From contig NC_072896.1 in assembly GCF_027943255.1 (NCBI RefSeq), positions 60,220,501 to 60,284,500 of the forward strand: a DNA stretch of 64,000 nucleotides. Reading direction: 5' to 3'. Origin of the DNA: Anastrepha obliqua (lineage: Eukaryota; Arthropoda; Insecta; Diptera; Tephritidae). Below are positions 32,022-42,945 of the stretch, piece after piece. The position numbers were made by a program, and so were the translations under genes. Below the pieces are notes generated by a model. It was not told the DNA's origin, did no database searches, and worked only from the letters and a program-made list of their open reading frames with translations. Positions within the stretch are counted from its first letter, which is position 1; every line of letters starts with the position of its first letter.

Positions 32022-32926
32022 AAGGGTGTTTTTTTAGAGGTTAGGTTTTCAAGTTGGCACTACTTTTTTCGTAGATGGTCTTTTTGACAGCTGTCACTTG
32101 ATTTATGCTCAGTTTGGTTTGCCATTTCATAATGAATAGACTTACACCTAAACAACGTTTGCAAATCGTGCAAATTTATTACGAAAATAATGGTTCGGTT
32201 CGCCCGACGCCTCGAAGAAAATTTTGTTCAGCGATGAAGCACACTTTTGGTTGAATGGGTATGTCAATAAGCAAAATTGTCGCATTTGGAGTGAACATAA
32301 TCCACAAGCCATTGCTGAGACGCCGTTGCATCCTCAAAAAGTCAATGTTTGGTGTGCTCTATGGGCAGAGGGAATCATTGGTCCATATTTCTTTAAAAAT
32401 GAAGCCGGCCATAATGTTACAGTCAATGGAGAGCGCTATAGAGCCATGATTAATGACTTTTTCGTGCCTGAATTGGACGATGTTGATGTGGACGACCTTT
32501 GGTTCCAACAAGACGGCGCTACATGCCATACAGCCAACGCAACAATCGATTTATTGAAGGAAACTTTTGGTGAGCGCATTATCTCGCGCCGTGGACCTGT
32601 GGCGTGGCCTCCAAGATCGTGCGATATAACACCGCTGGACTATTTCTTGTGGGGCTATGTGAAGTCGCTTGTCTACGCAGATAAGCCCGAGACGATTGAC
32701 GTCTTGGAAGAGAATATTCGGCGCGTTGCTGCAAAAAGTGGTCGAAAATTGGGCCTCTCAGCTGGAATTTATTCGAGCCATCCGCGGCGGCCACTTGCCC
32801 GAAATCATTTTTAAAACATAATGGCAAACCCTTATCTTTATAATAAAGCTAAATTCTTGGCCATAACATTAAATTATATACGTTTTATTTCATCTTGAAA
32901 ACCTAACCTCTAAAAAAAACACCCTT
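32022..32926 (+). mobile_element. DD41D mariner, young deletion derivative (905 bp)
   Basis: Inverted ends of about 32 bp (AAGGGTGTTTTTTTAGAGG...) differ by a single base in a T-run (right end 32894-32926), so the copy is relatively recent. It contains the transposase start and catalytic part with the region between deleted. Confidence 0.9.
32132..32820 (+). pseudogene. DD41D transposase with internal deletion
   Basis: The ATG at 32132 gives MNRLTPKQRLQIVQIYYENN and GSVR. A deletion of roughly 150 residues then joins it, out of frame, to KILFSDEAHFWLNGYVNKQN (frame of 32224). GVDDLWFQQDGATCHTAN-type sequence near 32510 has the second Asp and RSCDITPLDYFLWG the third, with 41 residues between them. 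Near 32735 another small deletion shifts the frame; the correct tail VVENWASQLEFIRAIRGGH and LPEIIFKT is readable in the third frame to about 32820. The helix-turn-helix region and linker are lost. Only the ends and the catalytic residues survive. Confidence 0.85.
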
Positions 32927-33339
32927 CATATGACAATTGTGCCTTTAGTTCTCCATATAATTTAACCCGATTATATATCACTTTTTATTTTTCGACATTC
33001 TCTAACATATTTTAATAATTCTCTAATCATTTTCGACTCTAAGGCTTCAATAAAATCGCGCCAAAATCGTTTTCAATTGTTAGTCCAATCATTTAAACTT
33101 GTTTCATACATGTAAACAGACCTTTAATGTGCACACGCGACATGCGATTTTTTTTTGTTTTGCGGATGATGGGGTTTCAAAGGCCTAATGCATCATTAAA
33201 GCTGCCGTCGCGGCAATGGTATGTCCGTGGACTAAAATCTCCCCCTCGTTTTGAACTGTCGTCCACCCTGAAACTCCTTTCGCTTTATTTCAGAGTGGCG
33301 TTCGATCTTCTTCATTATATTACACCTATGTGCCTGCGT
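32927..33339. other. no gene seen
   Basis: A short spacer between the mariner and the LINE; its right part may be LINE 3' sequence. Confidence 0.4.
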
Positions 33340-34015
33340 CCAAGTCCTGCTTTTTAACGCGTAGAATTCTTTTCGCGAAACTACTGATGATCGCCCACAC
33401 TTCCTCGCTACTTAGCATCTTGTCGAATACATTTTCAGTGGTTATGTGACCGACTGCACTCTCCAGCGTTCAACACTCTTGTTCCCAATTATTTCTTGAA
33501 CAGCTGGCCCTGATATTGTGCGGTAGGCGGACACAACTCTCAGGGCAGCCGTTCGTTGTACCGATGCTAATAGCTTGCATCGATGCTTAACCTTTAACGC
33601 ATTTGCCCGAAGCTCAGCTCCGTATTAAAGAACGGAGAGCGAGGTAGTCATCATTACTTCCCGTTTCGTTTGGGTTGGCCCCCTATGTTTACCATCAGTC
33701 TACTGAGTAGGGATGTCATCTTAGCGGCTTTCTCTGCTGCGTGCTTTATTTGGGCGTTGAAGGTTAGTATTGAGTCCAGTCTTATGCCTAGGTACTTTAC
33801 ACCTTTTTAGTTTGCATGCTAACTTCTAAAGGGATGTGATTCTTGGTTAGAAGTATTAGCTCCGTTTTCTTTGTCGCTAATTTAAGGCCACGTGAATCTA
33901 GCCACTTTTTTCGTATCATTACTTGGTTAAGTTTTCTCCGAGCTTCTTCAAAGTTTCGTGCTGTGATGACTACTGCGATATCGTCTGCGTACTATAGGGC
34001 TTTTCTATATTGAAT
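33340..34015 (-). pseudogene. LINE reverse transcriptase with YADD box
   Basis: The minus strand from about 34000 reads AL, a TAG, then YADDIAVVITARNFEEARRK, LNQVMIRKKWLDSRGLKLAT and KKTELILLTKNH. This is the catalytic YADD of the RT palm followed by the G-L-x-L-x-x-x-KTE box. Further down come CKLLASVQRTAALRVVSAYR then TISGPAVQEI, the AYRTVSxxAVxVIAG block of R1/Jockey-type LINEs. There are several stops, and the parts upstream of YADD are absent or unrecognised. Confidence 0.75.
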
Positions 34016-34019
34016 ATCT

Positions 34020-34345
34020 CGTCAGAACTAATGATCCAAAAGTCAGGACCGACAATCGATCCAACATCTTACTTTTTAGATATATCATCAAGTGTTCAAC
34101 ATGTGTCTTCGTCCAATAGTTGTTGTAGTTGAGTATCTTCGAATTTTTTCGGTGCGCCTCTGCGATCTTTATCACTCATATCGAAATTGCCACTTTGGAG
34201 GCGTCGAAATCACTCTTTATAATTTGTATTTGATGGAACGTGAATACCGTAAATATTGATCAATCCCCAAGATTCTGCTGCACTTGACTTAATGCAAATG
34301 CTGTTTTTTCGAGACAAACGTAGACATTTTTGACGTCAGATAAAA
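34020..34345 (-). pseudogene. mariner transposase N-terminus
   Basis: The minus strand reads SGNFDMSDKDRRGAPKKFED, then TQLQQLLDEDT, the linker after the first helix-turn-helix in Mos1-like mariners (S-G-D-F-D-x-x-D-K-x-x-x-G-x-PKKFED). The rest of the transposase is not found downstream. Confidence 0.65.
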
Positions 34346-34514
34346 AAGGATATTTACGCTTCAAACGAATGTCAACCACTGCGATCGCGACCTCACATAT
34401 ACATACAACTTCAAATCACCAGTATATTACTAGATCGCACACAAAAATAGTATCAGCAGCGACACCTCTTTTACGAGTATGGGAACTTATTCCCATACCC
34501 AATATTTGCGCGAA

Positions 34515-34930
34515 ATCAATGTTTGCCCTTTCGACGCGTGTGTTTAGGATAATTTTGCTGCTGGTAGACCAATTTTATTGATAGTTCCTCTCTGCAATAC
34601 GGCCACATAACATTCTGCATTATGTTCTCATAAATATTGGTGTTCATTGTTCCATCAATTTTGTGCATGGGGCCTGTGCCATAATATGAGAAATATCCCC
34701 ATAATTTTATTTTTGAGCCCCCATGTTTAATGGTTTTTAGAGCGCACTGTGGCAGATTTTTGGTACCAGGTGGACGTCTAGCATATTGCCGTGAACCCAT
34801 ACGAACGTACAAAACTATGTTAGACTCGTCAGCCCATAAAATATTACGCCGAATTCCAAACGTTTTGAATTATATTTTGGTGTCAGGAGTAGTTTTTTTT
34901 CGTAGGCCGCAAGCTGCTTATCCAGCTTCC
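34515..34930 (-). pseudogene. Tc1-type transposase middle fragment
   Basis: The minus strand reads DESNIVLYVRMGSRQYARRP, then NLPQCALKTIKHGGSKIKLW then GYFSYYGTGPMHKIDGTMN and LVYQQQNYPKHTRRK. In Tc1 transposases the last of these is QQDNxPKHT with the second catalytic Asp, here changed to Gln-Gln-Gln-Asn. The first Asp is in (A)DES. The DD34E tail is missing. Confidence 0.75.
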
Positions 34931-35640
34931 CGTAGCCTTCTACGTACTTACATTGTTGTCAGCAACACATAAGTTCACCTTTTTTAATTTGTATGGTTGA
35001 CTTCATGGGATTCTCCCTGGAACATTGTACAATTCTGCGTTGGTCTAGCAAGAAAGTTTTTCATTTTCCTCCTATTTTCCTCACATTTTCCACAAATTTG
35101 ATAGCATTCAAAATAAATCATATGAGAGAAATTTTTTTCTTTCTTTTTTCTCCCATCTGCTCTCAAAATCTGCTCTCGTTGTTCTGTGATGCAGTAATTC
35201 GCTCGACCCATTATAGTCAAAATGTAAGAAATATATGCATGACACTCACCAAAATTCAAAAAAAAAAAATATATAAATAACAAATAACCATCTCTCCCAT
35301 CACTCATCACTACTTTTTAAGGCAGATTCGAACTGGATTTTAACAGGCGTTATAAGAAATCTATAATGTGTTGATTTTGTTGGCTGAGGTAGGAGATATA
35401 CTTCTCAAATACTCCTTTGTACTCAGTAGCTTTTGTTTTCAAAGCCACAGTAATGAGAGTCCATTTTATAAAGGATTGTGCTAAAAACTATGTCTAAACC
35501 CTAATGCCAGTATATAAGACAACTAAACATACATTTTAATTTTGAAGTAAAAAAATAATTACTTTCCTTCTATAAGGTACGCTAATAAAAATATTCTATA
35601 ACAGAGGTTCAAATATTAGGGTGGGCATAATCTATTACTT
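34931..35640. other. no gene seen
   Basis: Pyrimidine-rich stretches and short frames on both strands, without a recognisable family. Confidence 0.4.
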
Positions 35641-35644
35641 TTAA

Positions 35645-36632
35645 GGGGACAGATACCTGTAAACGGTCATATTTTCCCTGATTTTCATTAACATTTAAAA
35701 TTACAATATTTTTTTCCAAATTGGCATACAGTTTATTTATACATTAAAATAATATAAAAATGTTTTTTTTTACTTTAATCATTTAAAATGGCGTATGTGA
35801 ACTCAATTCTTCCAGGAAGGTCGCAGCGGGGCTTCTCAATCGGCGCGCATTGTAGCATCGGCATCCGTGACCTGAATACAAAAAACCAAAAATTATTTTG
35901 TTTATTAATGCCATAATTTCTATATGAATTAAAAACAAATGAAAAAAAAATCGCGGAATAAAATACTTAAAAAAAATGAATTTTGGGGCGAGTTTTCCTA
36001 CTATTTTTGCTTCAAAAAAATTATTTTTCGAAAATTTTTCGAAAACTTTAAATTCACATAGAAAGTAGTATCATAAAAAAGACGTGTGCAAAATTTTAGG
36101 GAGATCGGTCAATAACTTTTGGAGTTATCGTGTACGCCAATTCGAAAAATATAAAAATAAAAAAAAAAATAAATAATTGGCGCGTACCCTTCTGTTAGGT
36201 ATTTGGCCGAGCTCCTCCTCCTATTTGTGGTGTGCGTCTTGATGTTGTTCCACAAATGGAGGGACCTACAGTTTCAAGCCGATTCCGAACGGCAGATATT
36301 TTTATGAGGAGCTTTTTCATGGCAGAAATACACTCGGAGGTTTGCCATTGCCTGCCGAGGGGCCACCGCTATTAGAAAAATGTTGTTATTAATTTTGTAT
36401 ATTCGAAAAATATAGTTTTGAGAAAAACGCGTCTAAAGTCGGCAAAGTAAGTATACCTCTCGCCCAGCGCTCGAACGCAAAGAATAGAGTCGGCACGGTT
36501 GACGATCTATAATATAAAAAATACTTAAATTTACGTTCTAAAAATTTTTTTACATATTCTTAAAGGATTATAGGTATTAACATTTAATGAAAAAAAAAAA
36601 TTTTTTTCGAAATTTTACAGGTATCTGTCCCC
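35645..36632. mobile_element. TTAA-flanked non-autonomous DNA element
   Basis: A perfect 19-bp inverted repeat GGGGACAGATACCTGTAAA at 35645-35663 and 36614-36632 is flanked directly by TTAA on both sides (35641-35644, 36633-36636). TTAA target duplications are known for piggyBac and Kolobok. The interior is AT-rich with no transposase, and it carries a SINE (36154-36400). Without the SINE and one copy of its target duplication it would be about 730 bp. Confidence 0.85.
36154..36400 (-). mobile_element. tRNA-derived SINE, copy 4, with 14-bp target duplication
   Basis: ATTCGAAAAATATA occurs at 36140-36153 and 36401-36414, exactly flanking the SINE. The element (minus orientation) is 5'-truncated, without the tRNA head, and ends in an A/T-rich tail after CCAATTATTTATT. 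Target duplication plus 5' truncation is the mark of LINE-driven, target-primed reverse transcription. It inserted into the TTAA element. Confidence 0.9.
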
Positions 36633-36775
36633 TTAATCTAAAAATGCAATTAATAAAAACCTGGCGATCGGTTGTCACTCGTATGTGCCCACACATAGTT
36701 ATACGAGTATGTATATAGAATTGTACGCAAATTCTTATGCTTCAGTAACCCCCAACCAGCCACTTGTAAATTACT

Positions 36776-37190
36776 TATAGACAGGGAAACCATCAAAAAG
36801 GTAAATACAATCTGGCAAAACCTCACAACATGCGAACTAAGCAGACAGACATGGCCGAACTGGAACAGCGGTCGATCGAAGATCTTGCTAAGATTCAACA
36901 GGGAATCTATAAGAAAAATGATAGGTGTTTTAACAGGTCATTGTTTAATAGGCAGCCACGCTAGAAGGTTAGGACTACCCTACTTCGATTTCTGTAGAAG
37001 CTGTCTAAATACAGAAGAAGAGGAAACAGTCAGACACCTTTTATGTGAGTGTGAAAGCCTAGCTAGGAGAAGGCTGCGCACCCTCGATACAGCATTTCTA
37101 ACCGATGTAGCGGATATAGCCCATCTAAAACTAACGAAGCTCTGCTCGTTTATTAAAGCAACCGGATGGTTTGAAAGGGAACACGTAGAG
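36776..37190 (+). pseudogene. LINE ORF2 C-terminus with Cys/His motif
   Basis: An open frame of about 137 codons runs from DRETIKKVNTIWQNLTTCEL through LTGHCLIGSHARRLGLPYFD to CRSCLNTEEEETVRHLLCEC and ATGWFEREHVE with a TAG stop at about 37191. The C-x2-C...H-x4-C cluster with ETVRHLLCEC is the C-terminal knuckle following the RNase H domain in Jockey/R1-type LINEs. About 60 bases of 3'UTR and a (CCTA)n tail follow. The frame has no stop inside it, so this 5'-truncated copy is fairly young. A second, worse copy is at 52.4-52.84 kb. Confidence 0.8.
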
Positions 37191-37251
37191 TAAGGATAAG
37201 CTCCAGTGGTATCACAATGGACCTGCCGAAGGTCTAAGTGTGTCTTACGAC

Positions 37252-37283
37252 AACCACCCTACCTACCTACCTACCTACCTACC
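37252..37283 (+). repeat. (CCTA)n tail of the LINE
   Basis: CCTACCTACCTACCTACCTA directly ends the LINE 3'UTR. The 52-kb copy ends in the same repeat (CTACCTACC near 52830), so this simple repeat is the LINE's 3' terminus and not an independent microsatellite. Confidence 0.75.
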
Positions 37284-38432
37284 CCCAACCACATTTTGCA
37301 AGAATGCTGGCATTCATAAAATTAAATAAAAAAAAAACCAAAGAAAAAAATGCATTCGTTGTGCATAACCGCAAATTGGGAAGTGAGTTGTTTGCAGTCG
37401 AGTGTAGAAACCGTTACTTGATTATTTTCTGCAAATTTAATTTACTTATAATTTTAACCCAAACCAAGTGTCTGTGCAACATCCGCGAATGAAGGTATAC
37501 TCGATTTTTCTTTACCCTAACTTAAATGTAGTGCCATAACGTTCGGCTCTTCTTTAGTCGTGCAATTTTTGTTTTCAACATCCAACATCCTCATCCGCCA
37601 CATTGTTGATACGAGTATTGCAGCTGTGCAGATCATGAATACTTGCAGTTATCCTTAAAGTCATAAATCAGGCGGTTGCTGGCTCAATAATAACAAACAT
37701 TGCGGCGCAGCAGTAGTGTGGCCGTCAATGTTTCCTATCAACACATGAAATATTTAAACGGCAAAGCTATACGCCCTCTCTGTCCTGCCCTTACTGCCGT
37801 TCACATCCTTCAACTTGATGCCAATTTTAGAGTTGGCAACGATTTTTATTTTTCTAGCGTTTTTACATTGAGGTGTCAAAGGTGTGTTATTGTTGGCGAA
37901 ACTACTGATGGTAGTGAACACAAATAGTTGCAAATATTGTTGCAGCACTTCGTTGCTTTTATGTTGAATTTCTGGCTTCAAGAGCGGAGTTGGGCTATTT
38001 TGTGCATTTTTCTTTCTTTCGATTTGTTATAACAGCCACAGTGACCGTAGTTGATTTTTTGAGAAGGCACCACAGTTACATACATGCATTGGTTGCACTG
38101 CCACGGGAGCTTTTCCGTTGCCGGTGTGAAAACATAAATTGGCAAGTAATTTCTTTTCACAGCTTCGCTCTTTTGTTTTCACTTTTATGGCCTGAGCTAG
38201 TTTTTTTCGCTTAAGCGAAACAATACACAGAGCAGTGGGTCAAATCACGTAAAGCATTTCTGTTTGAATAAAATTTTTCAGTACGAGTATTATTCTTTTC
38301 ACTTCAGTCTGTACACTGAATTATGGAGATATTTAATTAGTTTTTACTGATTTCTTTTAACTTTTGATAACCTTTCCAATTAATATACATACTCTTTTTT
38401 CTAATAATAATATAATATATATATATGTATAT
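37284..38432. other. no gene; AT microsatellite
   Basis: A TA-repeat at about 38410-38440 leads into the SINE tail. No coding signal. Confidence 0.4.
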
Positions 38433-38552
38433 ATACAATTGGCGCTTACACCCTTTTTGGGTGTTTGGCCGAGCTCTTCCTCAAATGGAGGGGCCTACAG
38501 TTTTAAGCCGACTCCGAAGGACAGATATTTGTTGTTTTTTATGAGGAGCTGT
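38433..38552 (-). mobile_element. tRNA-derived SINE, copy 5 (3' part)
   Basis: The plus strand shows CAATTGGCGCTTACACCC, TGTTTGGCCGAGCTCTTCCTC, then AAATGGAGGGGCCTACAG and ATGAGGAGCT. The segment TATTTGTGG...GTTCCAC is deleted. Only the 3' half of the element remains, behind a TA-rich tail. Confidence 0.8.
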
Positions 38553-38754
38553 AGAATTTTGGGAAACACTATGTAAAATAAATAAAGCAATTTTTACAAT
38601 GCTAGTGGATTTAATTCACTGACATCCTGAATTATAAACTTTGTTCTAGACTAACTATTTTTAACTTACTGAGTTCCCCCGAATGTATTTCTCCATTCGG
38701 TACAACCTGGGTGTGCAAGCGATTGTGGATATTAAACACCAAACTACAAAATTA

Positions 38755-38838
38755 GATGTTTTTCAAGTAGCGGTCACCCCTCGGCAGGCAAGGGAAAACC
38801 TCCTGGTGTATTTCTGCCATGAAAAAGCTCCTCAAAAT
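38755..38838 (+). mobile_element. tRNA-derived SINE, copy 6 (internal scrap)
   Basis: GTAGCGGTCACCCCTCGGCA, GTATTTCTGCCATGAAAAAG and CTCCTC match the central body in plus orientation. It runs straight into a mariner fragment on its right. Confidence 0.75.
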
Positions 38839-38849
38839 TTTGTCCTTTT

Positions 38850-39091
38850 TAATGCTTTTTCAAAATGTTATCCTTCATTTGTACCAAATTTCAGAGTTTG
38901 TTTAAAGGTTCCAACAGCACCTTCAAGCGTTAAAAACGTTGACCTCGCATTTTAGTTTTGGTGTTCGGAAACAAAAAGAAATCATTAGTTGCGAAATCAG
39001 GGCTGTAAGGGGGATGATCTTTTGAGTGCTCAAAAATCCTCACACATGATGTGTAAGAGTTCGCATTGTCTTCGCGAAGGATGATTCGCCT
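38850..39091 (-). pseudogene. mariner transposase fragment (same type as 10.3 kb)
   Basis: The minus strand reads IILREDNANSYTS (second Asp), HPPYSPDFATNDFFLFPNTK (third Asp, NDF) and TKMRGQRF. The last two blocks align closely with the restored tail of the 10.3-kb copy (PYSPDFSLNDFFLF...KLRGQRF), so the two belong to one subfamily. Confidence 0.75.
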
Positions 39092-41143
39092 TCAGCAGCT
39101 GATAAATTATCCGAGGACTTCTGCCAAACAACTTGACTCAATTACTCATTATGCTCAAACCACAAACTTCAACCAAATTTCACTTTCATCAAACACCAAC
39201 AGAACTAAATTACTACAACTAATAAAGACAAACTAAACTAAATACCAACTCGATCTCCAAAACACCGAGGAAAGTATTATACTAAAACACTGAAAAGTTA
39301 TCCGAAGAAGAATTGGAATCAACGAATAAAATAAATGTTAGATTCCACATAACTCTTAATACACACCTTTTTACTAGCTACTGTCTCTATCTTCAAAACA
39401 CTTATTAATATGGATAATAGATTACCAAGGATGATACAATAAGTTACCATGTACAGAATGCAAGGTGTGGCCAACATAAGACCGTTAACCGGCTCTCTGC
39501 TATTTTGAAGGAATCGGCTGATTTGCTGACGTAGCCGGGGTTATGAAAAACTAAGACTGTGTTGGTGATATACGAAAAAAATCAACACTTCGTTGCCATT
39601 TTTTTCTATTACTCGTATTTCATCTTCATCTCATTCCAGTCCCGTGGAATTGCAGGATTTGGCTTTGAGAAAATTATAAACCTTCGACTAGGCCACACGA
39701 ATATTACTCACCAACTCCTTCTCAATGGGAGCAATTCTTCATTATCTACAATACAAATCCTTGACAGTTGTCCAAAGTTCGAGAAAGCAGGAAAAAATAT
39801 CTTCGGAAATGAAAAACCGTTATATTGAACAATTATGTAATATTTGATGTGAATACATAAACAAATATGTATAATATATATGTAGAATCTAATTAGACAT
39901 TTTTTCAAATCCATTTTTAAGCGAAACGCCTTCGCAAAAAATAGTAAATCGTCTGTATGTATTTTAGTGTCATTATTCAAAATTTCGATATGTGCATTAG
40001 TTTGTTTAAAAACACTTTTCTTACCAAAATTTGCCTACTGCAAGTCACGGCAAGTCATTTCACGGCACACTCTTTTAATTCCATATTGGTTGTTGTCAAG
40101 GTGAATTCATTAAAGATGGTAGCACTAGGCCAACAGTAACGTTTTATGCATTAAAATCTAATGCACTCTATTAGAATGTCATGAATTACTAGGTAACATA
40201 AGACAAAACTATCTTTTCGATGATAATCCTCAATATTTTGCATAATGCGGCAGGCGGGAGGTTATCTACGAAATTATAAATGTTAGGGGTAATCTAGAGT
40301 AGAATTTTGAAAAAATCGAAACTTTTGTTGTTGCAAATTATCAAAACTGAGACATTTAAGAATATATCATTAAGAGAATTTTTTTAAAATTTCTATTATT
40401 TTATGAGTTATAGCCTTTTTGGTGACATGACGTCGGTTCCAATCCGTCTTTTCTGAAAACTTTAAACGCGTCTTTCTCGAAACTACATTTTTCAAAACGT
40501 TTGACATGATATCTCAAGTTGTACTTAACCGATTCACTTGAAATTTGGTGCGACTCTTCATAATACATATCTCTATCGTAAAAACTATTATTTTAACAAA
40601 ATATGTACAATTTTTTTACTATTTTTAAAAAATTCAGAAACGTCCGAAGAAGTAGGACAGCCATAATTTAGCAACAAACATTTTTTTTTTTACACTTTTT
40701 TTTAGTACCATGAATGCCACCTAAATTATTAATCTTTTTCATTTTTTTGTTTCAGATCATTAGAAAGCTTGCAATCATAACAAGTTTAGTACGCCATCAT
40801 TTTTCGGACCCTCCACTTCAACAGCTTACAAAATTTTCAGTTTTTAATTTTTTGTTTTTGTACTGTTAAAAGATTAATAAATGTCTGGTAAATGATAAAA
40901 ATACTTTTCGTTTTTTATTTATAGCACCCACAAAAACACCTCAAATTCATGCCTCTACACTAGAATACACGCTTAAATTCGTGGGAGTTGGTGAATTTTA
41001 CAGAAGCCCCAAGTTCTAAATAATAGTCGGTGAATGCACTTTACCAGGTGCTAACAGCAAATACCATTTTTTAAGTTTTAATATTAGCGGGAAAAAGCTT
41101 TTTTCGTGACCTTTTATATTCAACTTAAAAAAAATAAAATAAT
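39092..41143. other. no gene; possibly decayed non-autonomous element
   Basis: 40280-40920 resembles in style the interior of the TTAA element (AAACTTTAAACGCGTCTTT; long A/T runs), but I find no bounding inverted repeat. The rest has no signal. Confidence 0.35.
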
Positions 41144-41310
41144 AGGTGTTTGGCCGAGCTCCTCCTCCTATTTGTGGTGTGCGTCTTGATGTTGTTCCAC
41201 AAATGGAGGGATCTACAGTTTCAAGCCGACTCCGAACGGCAGATATTTTTATGAGGAGCTTTTTCATGGCAGAAATACACTCGGAGGTTTGCCATTGCCT
41301 GCCGAGGGCA
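41144..41310 (-). mobile_element. tRNA-derived SINE, copy 7 (5'-truncated)
   Basis: GGTGTTTGGCCGAGCTCCTC through GGTTTGCCATTGCCTGCCGA, close to the family consensus. It ends inside the body, before the tRNA head. CAACTTA precedes the A-rich tail and follows the truncated end, a possible short target duplication. Confidence 0.85.
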
Positions 41311-42689
41311 ACTTACAAGATAATAAAACGCTATTGGTTTAATTCTTTACCCACGAATGCGTTTACTAGTTTCTTTATTTGTTTTAATTAAATTCCATAA
41401 TACATTGATTACTTTTTAAAATTATTTTCTAAAAATAACTTTCTGTTTTGCAGGTTTCCAAAAAAAGAATCCTAAAAAATTTTAGCATATACATGTGTAT
41501 GTATATACTCGTATATGCTTATCTACATTATTTTAGTGATTTGACGACTTAGTACATAAACAGTAAGTACACTTTTATAGTAACAAATACATACGTATGT
41601 ATGTAAATGTATATGTATTTAAATTTACATCATTTAGAGGTGTTCTACGAGAAATAAAAAGCACTAGGAATTTACTAAGTATGTTTGCTTAAAATTATAT
41701 TACTTTAATTAAAAATTTGTAAACTTGATATATGTAAGTGACAAAGCGCGGCGGATTTTGGGGTGTGCGTATGTCTATGTAAAGTATAATTACAATGGCT
41801 TAAATTGTGCCCTATTCAATTCTCTTAGATCCTTATTTGGTGCGAAATCTTCATGACTATTAGTGATTGAACAAAATGATGTTATTCATCATACACCTAA
41901 CGCAATGATCTTGAACATTAAATTTAAAAATTAAATGTTCTTGTATGTGCCTAAATAGCATGTTAATATGTATGAATGCAGTTAGTATTTGTGCGCTAAT
42001 TGCCTTGGACCACCTAAAGTAGGCTGCAATCACGCTTTGACCGCAGTTAGCTTTCATTTGTATGTACGAATACAAGTTGGATGTTGGTTTCTAGTTAAGG
42101 TGAGGTGAAATAAGGAACTAAAAATTACGGACATTTAGGCTTCTGGCTAATAATCTGTTGTTTAATTCTTTTACTCTCAAAACGATATTCCAATGAATGA
42201 GGGGTTATTTAGTGGCTTGGAACCATGAATAATTGCGTTCCTTTTTCGCTTGTAATAATATTTAATATATTATTTCTGCTGATATTCCTTTTTCTGCGCT
42301 TTTACAAAACTAAAATCAATATTAAGGTACTGATATTGTTTAAGGTACTGCTAATTGGCATGTGCCTCTGCTTGTCATATATTATTAGAACAAAATTGTG
42401 TGGCCGCAAACAACAAAAACAAAACAAAAACAAATTAGTACTGTGACACTTTTCAAAATCTGGGATTGCATTGCTGAGAACTAGACGGGGCGTTTCCGAG
42501 GTGTAGGAAAAAAGAACAAAAGGAATAGGATGCCATCAGATTAAGTGCAGCTGATTTCCGGTGATACGAATTTTAAAAAATTGTAGTATACAGTTTTATA
42601 ATATTGTGATTTCTAAATCACATGCATAAATTGTGCAAAATTGATTTATTCTCTCCAGTAGAACAACCTTGAATGCCTGAAATAGAGAA
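41311..42689. other. no gene seen
   Basis: TACATATGTATG-type simple repeats near 41590-41620. A possible hydrophobic frame at 42225-42446 has no supporting signals. Confidence 0.4.
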
Positions 42690-42945
42690 CAAAGAAAATA
42701 CGAAGAGACCGAGAGCTTCTAAAAACTATTAAACAGACATAAACAGCGTACCTCGGCTATATTATGAGAAATCCGAAATATCATCTGCAGCTTATTTTAG
42801 AAGAAAAAATTTAAGGTAAACGTGGCAAACGTGGAGAAAACAAATGTCTTGGATGCGAAATATACCCCATTGGAATGGTATCGGAGGATTTGGAGAGCTA
42901 TGCAATGCTGCACAACAAAGAGATGTACATATATAAAATCATTGT
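42690..42945 (+). pseudogene. LINE ORF C-terminal scrap
   Basis: Shifting frames read YLGYIMRNPKYHLQLILEEK, then GKRGKRG and MSWMRNIPHWNGIGGFGELC. This is the LGHIxRNxxYxLLQxIxEGKIxGKRxxGRxxxSWLRNIRxWTGI tail of one common class of endonuclease/RT LINEs. Frameshifted and isolated. Confidence 0.7.

Noticed and set aside
37252..37283. CCTA repeat as an independent microsatellite or telomere-like repeat
   Set aside because: It directly follows a LINE 3'UTR, and the second LINE copy has the same ending, so it is explained as the LINE tail.
42225..42446. Hydrophobic 73-residue frame resembling a membrane protein
   Set aside because: AT-rich DNA readily gives Leu/Ile/Phe-rich frames. No promoter, splice or conservation evidence.
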